Shown one piece after another: positions 1 to 7,113 of a stretch of 64,000 nt of DNA. Numbering within the stretch: position 1 is the first letter of the stretch; the number at the start of each line of letters is the position of its first letter. A model generated the notes under the pieces. That model had not been told where the DNA came from and ran no database searches. It saw nothing but the letters and a program-made list of their open reading frames with translations. The translations under genes were made by a program, and so were the position numbers. The stretch is from Erythrobacter sp. (lineage in GTDB: Bacteria > Pseudomonadota > Alphaproteobacteria > Sphingomonadales > Sphingomonadaceae). The stretch lies in assembly GCA_027311945.1 (NCBI GenBank), contig DAICXZ010000005.1, positions 1 to 64,000 on the forward strand. The letters are read 5' to 3'.

Positions 1-77
1 GCGCCCTGCGCCAGCAAAACCTCCGCTTCACGCAGCTTGCCGATAATCTCTTCCGGGCGATGCTTCTTGCTCGGCAT
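1..77 (-). CDS. IS3-family transposase OrfA, N-terminal fragment at window edge
   Basis: Reading the minus strand from the ATG at 77 gives MPSKKHRPEEIIGKLREAEV and a few more residues before the window ends. This is the start of the helix-turn-helix OrfA of IS3-family elements, which binds the terminal repeats and is normally joined to the DDE-containing OrfB by programmed frameshifting. A strong ribosome-binding sequence (GAAGGAG) lies just upstream of the ATG. The frame is open to base 1, so the gene is cut only by the window boundary. It is absent from the supplied ORF track. Confidence 0.75.
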   Translation of the reverse strand, partial: MPSKKHRPEEIIGKLREAEVLLAQG

Positions 78-140
78 TCGTAATCTCCTTCGTCGTCCAA
101 AATATCATCAATTTTGGACCACTCAGAAGGGGTCAGATCA
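1..140 (-). mobile_element. Left end of an IS3-family insertion sequence (partial)
   Basis: The minus strand begins at about base 140 with a terminal sequence starting TGATCTGACCCCTTCTGAG, followed by a short leader and the start of an IS3-type orfA. The rest of the element lies outside the window. The end abuts directly on a flavin monooxygenase coding sequence that lacks its N-terminus, so this insertion or a later rearrangement truncated that gene. The exact IS group was not assigned; the opposite end and any target duplication cannot be seen. Confidence 0.75.
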
Positions 141-1650
141 ATTGCTCGGCTTTTATGGAGTGCCTCACATTCTTGTCGAGCAGCATCGGGGAACGGCCAT
201 CCACCCCCGTGCCGCTTCCTTTCACCAGCGGACACTCGAAACATTCCGCAGTGTCGGATTGCAGGACGCGGTCGAAAAGGCGGCTGCCAAGGAATTCGTC
301 CAGGACGGGGCGATCAACTCGGTCGACACGCTCGGGGGGCTGGAACTGACGTCATTCTATCAGTCGTTCAATGAAGGCGTGGAGGAACTTAGTCCCACTC
401 GCCGTCTGTTCATCACCCAGATCGGACTAGAATCCGTGCTGCGCGAGCGCGCCGTAGAGCTCGGCGGCGATCTGCGCTTCTCCACCGAGCTGACGCATTT
501 TTCGCAGGACGAGACGGGGGTGTTCGCAAGATTGCGTTCACGCGACGGTGGTGAGGAAAAGCGCGTCCGCGCTCAATTCATGATTGCGGCGGACGGCGCG
601 CACAGCCCGGTTCGGAAAGAACTCGGGATCCCGATGAATGGTCGGGGCGAAATCACGCAATGCGCCACGATCTACTTCAAGGCGGATGTGCGCTCGCTGA
701 TAAACGGACGAAATCTCAGCGTCGTCTACGTTAATCAGGCTCAGCTGCTGGCCTTCTTCCGGTTCTCGATAACGGGCGATGCCGGCTTTCTGGCTGTCTT
801 TGCATCGCTCGACGAACAGGGCCGACGCATCCCGCTACTCGATGAGAATATTTCGGCGGACAATTGCGCGACGCTTGTGCGAGCGGCTCTCGGCGTGTCA
901 CCGGAATTTCCTGTCGAGATCGAGGATGTTCAGCCATGGACGGCAACCGCCGCGACCGCCGCTTCCTTCCGGAGAGGTAATATCTGTCTCGCAGGCGATG
1001 CGGCGCATGTGATGCCGCCCACCGGCGGCTTTGGCGGCAATACCGGTGTTGCCGACGTTCACAACCTGGCCTGGAAACTGGCCATGGTGATTGATGGCAA
1101 GGCAAGTCCGGGACTGTTGGACAGTTATGACGCGGAGCGCCAGCCCATCGCGGATATGACGGTAGAGCAGGCCTATCGCCGATATGTCGAGCGGGTCGAC
1201 CCGTCGCTTCCGACAGACGATCTTGCGCCGAATATTGCCGATACGGCCATCGAGCTGGGCTCGATCTATCGGTCGCCTGCCGTAGCCGGTACCGTCGAAG
1301 GCGGCGAACTAACCGAACCGCCCGAACATGCGAGTGTGCGTCCCGGTACCAGGCTTCCGCACCATTGGTTGCAAGTGGAAGGCGGGGAGGTTTCAACGCT
1401 CGACCTTGTCGGCCCTGGCTTCACCATGATTGCTGGGCCCGATGGAGGCGCCTGGATCGAGGCCGCCAGTCGGGTCGACGATCTCGACGCATATCGCATC
1501 GCAGAACGGGACATCGCCAAAGCCATCAGCCTCGCGGATCATGGCGCATTAATCATACGCCCAGATGGCGTGGTCGGTTGGCGATGCGATGAAGCCGACG
1601 ACGAGACATCGGCCTTGGCTGCAGGCCTGTCGCTATTGCAAGCGATGTGA
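141..1650 (+). pseudogene. FAD-dependent aromatic-type monooxygenase, 5'-truncated by IS3 end
   Basis: About 500 residues of a class A flavoprotein monooxygenase (PheA/TfdB/MhpA-like fold) are visible. They include the mid-protein motif AADGAHSPVR and the second FAD-binding stretch LAGDAAHVMPPTGGFGGN, followed by the usual NLAWKL segment. These enzymes hydroxylate aromatic or polyketide substrates using NAD(P)H and oxygen. The remaining protein starts at LLGFYGVPHILVEQ, so the N-terminal GxGxxG beta-alpha-beta dinucleotide fold (about 20-25 residues) is missing. The first 35 residues of the listed ORF (TTG at 37) are translated IS sequence, not homologous protein. Without the first FAD fold the product should be inactive. 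The rest of the frame is intact, which suggests the damage is recent. Confidence 0.8.
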
Positions 1651-1687
1651 ACTGGCTTGGCCGCCGGGCTTCGCGGCTAATGGCGCT

Positions 1688-2917
1688 CTAACTTGCAGCC
1701 TGGCCCTTCTGCTGATCGGGCATCGGGCAGACAAGTCCGATCAGTGGCACGAACAGCATCGCACCGCCGGAGATCATCAGGGCCACGGCAACGCCTTCGG
1801 ACTCGGCTACATGCCCCCAAAACCAGCTCCCGAGCGCGATGCCGCCGAAGGTCAGGCTGCTGACCATCGCCACAACCCGGCCGACCGCCTCGAGAGGCGC
1901 CCAAAGCTGGCCAGCGACCGAAAAACCCGAAAGCGCCTGAACCCAGCCCGCACCTGCGACCACGAGCAGGAATGTCATCGCGAAAAGACCCGGCTGAAAC
2001 GCCACGCCAATGCAGCTCAGCCCGTATACAATGGCCGCTATGCGCACGAGCGTTTCCGCCTTGAACCGGTTGCGGAACCAGGTGCTTGTCGCTGCGCCGA
2101 TCACGGCCCCCAGCCCCAGCGCCCCCAGCAAAATACCGAACGTCGCGGAACCCTCGCCGAGAAGATCGCTCGCGACCAGAGGCATAAGCGCCCAAGCCGC
2201 CGCGCCGGCGCAGGTGAACGTCACGGCTCGCAACAATATGGTGCGGATTTCCGGAACCGCCCAGGCAATGCGCAGACCGTCGCCGATCGTGGCCCAGAAC
2301 CCGGTGGGGGGGCTGGCGCTGGTGCCTTGCGGCTCTCCTCGCCAGCGCCACAACACTACTATAACCAAAAGGTAGCTCATGGCGTTGACGGTAAAGGCCG
2401 CTGAAGCCCCACCCAACGCGACAATGCCGCCGCCCAGCGCCGGACCGACACTGCGTCCGACATTGAACGCAAGGATGCTGAGCGCGACCGCAGCGGCAAG
2501 CTCCGCCTTCGAAACCGTGCTTCTCAGGGAAGCCGACAGTGCCGGGTTGAAACAAGCGACGCCGGCCGCGAGTACCGCCGTCAGCCCGATGATCGCGACG
2601 GGCGGTGCGGTGCCGGCCAATGCGAGGATCGCCAGCAATACCGACGCCGCAAACATGCCCGACTGGGCGGTGAGCATGATCATGCGGCGATCAAGCAAGT
2701 CTGCCCAGGCGCCTGCGGGCAGCGCCAGCAGCATAATCGGAAGGTTGATGGCGGTCTGCACGAGGGCGACAATGTCGGCGGGCTGCCCGCTTTCTGTAAG
2801 GTGCCAGGCTGCGCCGACGGACTGGATTGCATTCCCGAAATTCGACAACAGGCTTCCAGCCAGAATGAGTGCGAAAGCACGATGCCTCAAAGGCGCAAAG
2901 GTTGCTGACGAATCCAT
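1688..2917 (-). CDS. MFS exporter, EntS/MFS_3-like
   Basis: This 409-residue membrane protein has about twelve hydrophobic segments and the loop 2-3 signature GAWADLLDRRM typical of major facilitator carriers. The pattern resembles the MFS_3 group, which includes the enterobactin exporter EntS and macrolide efflux proteins, so small-molecule export is the likely role; substrate is unknown. The start is placed at the ATG at 2917 (MDSSATFAPLRHRAF). The longer 581-residue ORF is an artefact, because its upstream part is antisense to the adjacent IS5 transposase. It converges on the broken monooxygenase. Only about 80 bases separate its start from the IS, so its native promoter may have been replaced or lost. 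Confidence 0.8.
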   Translation of the reverse strand: MDSSATFAPLRHRAFALILAGSLLSNFGNAIQSVGAAWHLTESGQPADIVALVQTAINLPIMLLALPAGAWADLLDRRMIMLTAQSGMFAASVLLAILALAGTAPPVAIIGLTAVLAAGVACFNPALSASLRSTVSKAELAAAVALSILAFNVGRSVGPALGGGIVALGGASAAFTVNAMSYLLVIVVLWRWRGEPQGTSASPPTGFWATIGDGLRIAWAVPEIRTILLRAVTFTCAGAAAWALMPLVASDLLGEGSATFGILLGALGLGAVIGAATSTWFRNRFKAETLVRIAAIVYGLSCIGVAFQPGLFAMTFLLVVAGAGWVQALSGFSVAGQLWAPLEAVGRVVAMVSSLTFGGIALGSWFWGHVAESEGVAVALMISGGAMLFVPLIGLVCPMPDQQKGQAAS

Positions 2918-3000
2918 GTGGGGTGAATACCGTCGTTTCGCGAGAAAGTCCTCAAAACAAGCGAACTGCCACGATAGTTCACAGAACCGGGATAATGCTA

Positions 3001-3849
3001 GGTCGTGTTGACAAAAGGGATTCCCAATCGCCGCCGGTTCTGATTCAAGACTGCTTTTTGAGGAGCAGTCATGGGTCGCGGGGATTTGTCGGACGCGGAG
3101 TGGGAACTGATCGGGCCCCTGCTGCCGCCCGAGCGTGGTCGCTGGGCGCGGCCAGCGGGCGATAATCGCCGGTTCCTCAATGGCACGCTCCACGTGCTGC
3201 GGGTCGGCTGCCCTTGGCGCGACATGCATGAGCGCTACGGCAAGTGGAACTCGGTCTATGTCCGGTTCCGGCGCTGGGCTGAACAGGGCGTCTGGGATGC
3301 CCTCCTGCAAACACTGGTCGACCTGGGCCTGACCGATGACTGGCAGCACATGATCGATAGCACCAGCATTCGCGGCCACGTCTCGGCAGCGGGTGGAAAA
3401 GGGGGGCTCGTGCGAACGCTCTTGGTCGATCACGCGGCGGCTTTACGAGCAAGATCCACGCCCGATCGGACAATCAGGGACGCCCTCTCGGCTTCGTCCT
3501 GACCGGCGGCGAGGCGTCAGATTACACCGCAGCCGAGCCGCTGATGGCGATCCCGGTCGCCACGCCAAAAGGGTTGCTGGCCGATAAGGGATACGATGGC
3601 GACAGCTTCCGCGAGAGCCTGCTGATCCGAGGCATCCTGCCAATCATCCCGCCCCGTTCGAACCGCAAGATGCCCGAGCATCCCGACTATCGGCGCTACC
3701 GGGATCGCAACCGCATCGAACGCATGTTCGGAAAGCTCAAACAGCAGCGGCGTATTGCCACCCGCTACGACAAGACCATCCTGTCCTTCGAGAGCTTCCT
3801 CAACCTCGCAGCCGCTCGCCTCTGGTTGAAGTCTTTTGTCAACGCGGCC
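3001..3849 (+). mobile_element. Complete IS5-family element, IS427 type, 849 bp
   Basis: The ends are imperfect inverted repeats of about 17 bp: left GGTCGTGTTGACAAAAG and right (reverse complement) GGCCGCGTTGACAAAAG. The element is flanked by CTA on the left and TAG on the right. This is what insertion at a CTAG target with a 2-bp TA duplication produces, as IS427-group elements do. It carries a two-frame transposase with all catalytic residues. The MFS start region lies on one side and a broken KAP NTPase on the other, so it has probably taken part in a local deletion or rearrangement. Confidence 0.88.
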
Positions 3850-3852
3850 TAG
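3071..3852 (+). CDS. IS5/IS427-type transposase orfAB, joined by -1 frameshift
   Basis: OrfA (3071-3502) starts MGRGDLSDAEWELIGPLLPP and carries the first catalytic aspartate in IDSTSIRGHV. The homologous protein then continues in the -1 frame (RGGFTSKIHARSDNQGRPLG), with the second aspartate in LADKGYDGD and the glutamate in RNRIERMFGKLKQ. The change of frame follows a slippery GGAAAAGGGGGGC run near 3397-3410, consistent with programmed -1 frameshifting known for this group rather than decay. The TAG stop (3850-3852) is completed by the duplicated target TA and the following G, so the flanking DNA supplies it. All DDE residues are present, so the transposase is probably functional. Confidence 0.85.
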
Positions 3853-5136
3853 GTCTTTCCGAGAAACCGTGTCGGGATTGATCGACATCCTGAAATAGGT
3901 CTGGAAATGGCGGGCCGAGGCGATGCGGCGATCTTTGTCCAACCGTGATCCACCGTGGATCGTATTGCCCCAGATCGCGTCCAATTTTGGAAACAGTCGC
4001 ACCAGCGCGTCGCGGTAATGCTGCTTGTCCGAGACCTTAGAAAGGAGCACAGCATCCAAGCGTTCGGCGCCCTTGTCGCGGTCGTATTGCTCGCGGATCG
4101 ACTCCAAGACAAGCGCCTGGTTATCGCGGATAGCCCGGTAGATCGATGGCTGAAAAAGCCGGAACGCCTCGACCGCGATGAAGTCGCCCAAGTCTACCTC
4201 GCCCTCAACGGCCGGCCATGTGATCGTCAGTGCATTGATGTAGCGCGCGGCGTCGCGAGGGGTCCTGATTTCGGACGCCACGGCGGCGTGGAACATGTTC
4301 ATCACATGCAGCAGGTGTCGCTCGCATATTCCGCCAACCAACGCGTCGATGTTCGCGATAAGGATCCGGTGCACGTCCTGCTCTACTGGCGCTGGAAGCT
4401 CGAAGGCGGCCTGGACAATCTTTTCGAGATAGTGCGGGCCCTCCGACGGGAAGCGTTCGGCGACCACGCGCTCGGCAAGCTCGCGGTCGAAGGACAGGAC
4501 GTAGATGACGTTCGGTAGCCGACCAACCGACTTGACCATCCTGAACATCGCGAGCGCCTCGTCCGGCGCGAGGCGGTCAATGTCGTCGATCAGCACCACA
4601 AAACGCTTCGACTGCCCGGCGAGCGCCTCGGACAGCTCCCGGTGCAGCTTCTCGACGCTCTCGCCGTCCTCGATCATCCCGCCGAACCAGCTCATCACGC
4701 CCGAAGCGATCGCGCCGGCGCCAGACGCACCTGCCGCGTCTGCGATGGGAGCCACCGCCCCGCCGCCATTTAGGAGACGCGCGCCAAGCTTCGGTAGCAA
4801 GTTTGTGGCCTTGTCGCCTAGGCTCGGCTTGGTGGCGGAGTAGAGCTCGCGGAAGAACGCGAGCACGAGCGCCTCCTCGCCGCGGAACCACCACGGATTG
4901 AACTCGACGACGTCGATCTCGCCGGCGGAAGTGGCGTCCGACATGTGGTGTTTGAGTAGGTTGATGGCGCTGCTCTTGCCCGATCCCCAGGGGCCATTAA
5001 GCGCTATCACCACGCCATTGGGCGAACGCATGGTCTTAACGGAGCGGGCGAGCGACTTTACGAAGCCGTCGATGCCGAACATGTCCTGCTCGGGCTTACT
5101 GATCGGCAGATCGCCGTAGTCTACTTCGATGGTCAT
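3850..5136 (-). pseudogene. KAP family P-loop NTPase, C-terminus lost at IS5 element
   Basis: About 428 residues remain of a KAP-type NTPase: Walker A GPWGSGKSS at residues 48-56 and Walker B FVVLIDDIDRL near residue 180. A glycine/alanine-rich, moderately hydrophobic segment lies between them, where KAP proteins often carry membrane helices. KAP NTPases are membrane-associated STAND-like or chaperone-like ATPases, and some occur in phage-defence loci. Homology runs to ...FRMSINPDTVSRKD and then enters the IS at 3849, so perhaps 100-200 C-terminal residues are missing. The sequence beyond the other IS end does not obviously resume KAP homology and leads straight to the MFS gene. This suggests deletion between two IS copies rather than simple insertion. 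Confidence 0.75.
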
Positions 5137-5389
5137 GCGAGCAACTTAGGGAGGAACGGCAAAATTGAAAACTTAACTGTTACCGTAGGAAACAGGCTTT
5201 TGCGGCACAACTAGGACGGCTGGAATGCCCCGGACTCAGCCACTGCACTCTCTCTCAAGCGAACGGCAGCTTTTAGGGCCAACCGAGTAGGTTAGGAATG
5301 ACCGAGATTGGAGCGCAAAGCAGTCCCGCACATATCACCGCCTTGGATGGCGGCGGGCGATCAGAGCAGGGCCGATGCCAAGCCGTCCC

Positions 5390-5887
5390 TCAGGCCTGTG
5401 TCGGATTCAGTCGTTTCGCGAAAGTCTTCGACATGGGATGGAAGCCGTAACGCTCGAAGAAACGGTGGGCCCCCTCATTCTCCAGACCGCTCTCAAGGAA
5501 CGCCCATTCCATGCCTCGTGCGATGCCTTCCTGCTCGGCGAATGCGACAAGCGCTGCGCCCACGCCATGCGATCGCATGGCGGGGTCCACAGCTAGGTCT
5601 TCGATCACCATGAAGGAGACTCGGGGCGTGGTCTCCCAAAGCAGGATCGCGGCTCCGACGACCCCCTCCGGGCCGACCGCGACCGCCACCGAGTGTTCGT
5701 TGCCGAGCGCCGCGAAGTCCTCCGCCATACGGGCCTCAAGGTCGGGCGCCCAATCGACCCCATCCAAGCTCAGGCCGGTCTGGATCTCGCCATGGCTTAC
5801 ATAGGACGAGTCGAGCGCGATGATGCGCGCAAAGAACGTAGCGAGCGACGGAAGTTCGTCAGCGGTGGCCCAGCGGCAGTCAATCAT
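5390..5887 (-). CDS. GNAT family N-acetyltransferase
   Basis: This 165-residue protein carries the GNAT acetyl-CoA binding motif A as IEDLAVDPAMRSHGVGAALV (about residues 95-114), followed by the conserved C-terminal GLENEGAHRFFERYGFHPM, where asparagine and tyrosine typically contact cofactor. It should transfer an acetyl group from acetyl-CoA to an amine; the substrate cannot be read from sequence. It lies 3 bases downstream of the next gene on the same strand (5891-6670), so the two are probably cotranscribed. The ATG at 5887 is the only reasonable start. Confidence 0.82.
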   Translation of the reverse strand: MIDCRWATADELPSLATFFARIIALDSSYVSHGEIQTGLSLDGVDWAPDLEARMAEDFAALGNEHSVAVAVGPEGVVGAAILLWETTPRVSFMVIEDLAVDPAMRSHGVGAALVAFAEQEGIARGMEWAFLESGLENEGAHRFFERYGFHPMSKTFAKRLNPTQA

Positions 5888-5890
5888 CGC

Positions 5891-6670
5891 TCAGCTATAG
5901 GCGAGGGGATGCTTCGCAGGAAGCCCGGTCGCCGCGACCTTTGCGATCCAGCCGCCGATCGTTGGGCAGTCAAACAGATTCGCGATCTCCACATAGAATT
6001 CGGAGCGCCGCGCCTCCAGCTCCGCGGGCGGTACATCCGGCAGACCGTACGTCGTGAAAGGCTCATTTGCATCGGGCGACGCATGGGGGATGTCCCACGC
6101 CAGCAGAAGACGGCCGCACAACGGATCGAAGATGGCGCGCAGATCTGCGGTGTAATTGTCCCGAAGGTCGTGCCACAACGCCCGGAACCCCCATTCGGTA
6201 CAGGTGTCGAAATACCAGGCCACCCAGCTCCCGAACACGTCATCGTCGATCAAACGGTATTTGCGCAAGCGCGCCGCGATCTCAAACAGGTTGCAGTTCA
6301 TCTCATAATATTTGCGGGCAATCATCGCGATCTGCCGCGCGTTCATCTCTTCGCTATATTCGTCCCTGACGACGAGATCGCCTAGTTTCGCGACTGGGAC
6401 GAGGCGGCGTTTCATCATGGGAACGAGCTCGGGATGACGGGCCTCGAACTCGAACACACGGTTCGATTCGATCTCAAGCCGCTGGTAGATCTCGATCTTA
6501 CGGGCCTCGAGTCCCAGGGCAGCGTCCTCGTGCCGCTGCGCGGCAGCTTCGGCCTGGCCCCTCCGGTAGCGGTTGCTTTCAATGATTACCGTGACGAGCG
6601 CGGCGAGGAAGGCCGCAGTCTGGATGATATCGCCGACCCCGATGTCGTGCTTGAGCACAAAGCCCCACAT
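5891..6670 (-). CDS. Hypothetical protein with single N-terminal membrane anchor
   Basis: I do not recognise the family. The preferred start is the ATG at 6670 (MWGFVLKHDIGVGDIIQ), which places a hydrophobic helix at about residues 14-32 (QTAAFLAALVTVIIES). A charged, likely coiled-coil stretch (RYRRGQAEAAAQRHEDAALG) and a helical domain rich in W, F and Y follow. This resembles the architecture of membrane-anchored sensor or defence-associated proteins with a cytoplasmic domain, but no enzymatic motif is evident. The ORF track start at 6751 would add 27 low-complexity residues before the anchor. It is probably in an operon with the GNAT gene downstream. Confidence 0.6.
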   Translation of the reverse strand: MWGFVLKHDIGVGDIIQTAAFLAALVTVIIESNRYRRGQAEAAAQRHEDAALGLEARKIEIYQRLEIESNRVFEFEARHPELVPMMKRRLVPVAKLGDLVVRDEYSEEMNARQIAMIARKYYEMNCNLFEIAARLRKYRLIDDDVFGSWVAWYFDTCTEWGFRALWHDLRDNYTADLRAIFDPLCGRLLLAWDIPHASPDANEPFTTYGLPDVPPAELEARRSEFYVEIANLFDCPTIGGWIAKVAATGLPAKHPLAYS

Positions 6671-6986
6671 AGCGCCCCTCGGTTCACTATTTCGCCTCAG
6701 CGCACTAGATCGCCCATTGGCGGCGTGCGCAAGGCTTTTCGCTTCGCGCAAGTCTCTGAGGCAAGCCAGTCCCGGCGCGCCGTGTGCACCTCAATCGTCA
6801 TCGAAGGGGCACACTGCTCACAATTAGGGTCCGCTGTCGGGGCGTAGCTGCCATGATCTGAAGAACTGAACGAACAGCAGCTTACGGGCATTTGGGCGAG
6901 CAGGTTGAAGTGCCATATTTGAGGGCGCAAAGCCGTCGCGGCGCACCACACGCTTCGCGAACCCAGATCGGAAATCAGTGAAAAGG
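6671..6986. other. Non-coding stretch, no gene recognised
   Basis: The short ORFs here are unconvincing: their residue composition is arginine- and proline-rich, and they lack ribosome-binding sites or recognisable motifs. The stretch separates the hypothetical membrane-protein gene from the tRNA-Met fragment that marks the island edge. A promoter for the 6670-to-5390 gene pair probably lies here but no clear consensus hexamers were identified. Confidence 0.4.
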
Positions 6987-7033
6987 AATGGTAGCGGAGG
7001 AGGGACTCGAACCCCCGACACGCAGATTATGAT
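6987..7033 (-). repeat. Duplicated 3' end of tRNA-Met: candidate attachment site
   Basis: Bases 6987-7023 are identical to 11153-11189 over 37 bp (AATGGTAGCGGAGGAGGGAC and onward). Similarity continues with one mismatch through GATTATGAT to about 7033. This is the T arm, acceptor 3' strand and CCA of the elongator tRNA-Met, in the same orientation as the complete gene at 11155-11231. The 5' half of a tRNA is absent, so it is not a functional gene. Such a displaced tRNA 3' end is the usual footprint of an integrase-mediated insertion, making 6987-11189 the likely island. Confidence 0.8.
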
Positions 7034-7077
7034 GCCAACGAAAGGACGGTTGTAGACCCGTCAAAGTTGCGCAAATT

Positions 7078-7106
7078 GCGGCTTCCACGAGCAGTGTGGA
7101 AGCCGC
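7078..7106 (-). terminator. Hairpin downstream of the TonB-dependent receptor
   Basis: A perfect 11-bp inverted repeat (GCGGCTTCCAC / GTGGAAGCCGC) with a 7-base loop lies 7 bases after the receptor stop codon. On the minus strand it is followed by AATTT. This is a plausible intrinsic terminator for the iron-uptake operon, although the U tract is weak. Confidence 0.65.
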
Positions 7107-7113
7107 GTTCACA

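Noticed and set aside
1677-2555. 292-aa minus ORF overlapping the MFS gene
   Set aside because: Same-strand alternative frame, with low-complexity G/R composition; the MFS frame is the coding one.
2918-3433. N-terminal extension of the MFS ORF
   Set aside because: It is the reverse complement of the IS5 transposase and cannot be part of the exporter.
6862-6880. LexA-like GAAC repeats (GAACTGAACGAAC)
   Set aside because: The spacing between the GAAC halves is not 7 bases, so it does not match the operator.
6989-7060. A second functional tRNA-Met gene
   Set aside because: Only the 3' half is present; the D arm and 5' acceptor strand are missing, so it is treated as an att copy.
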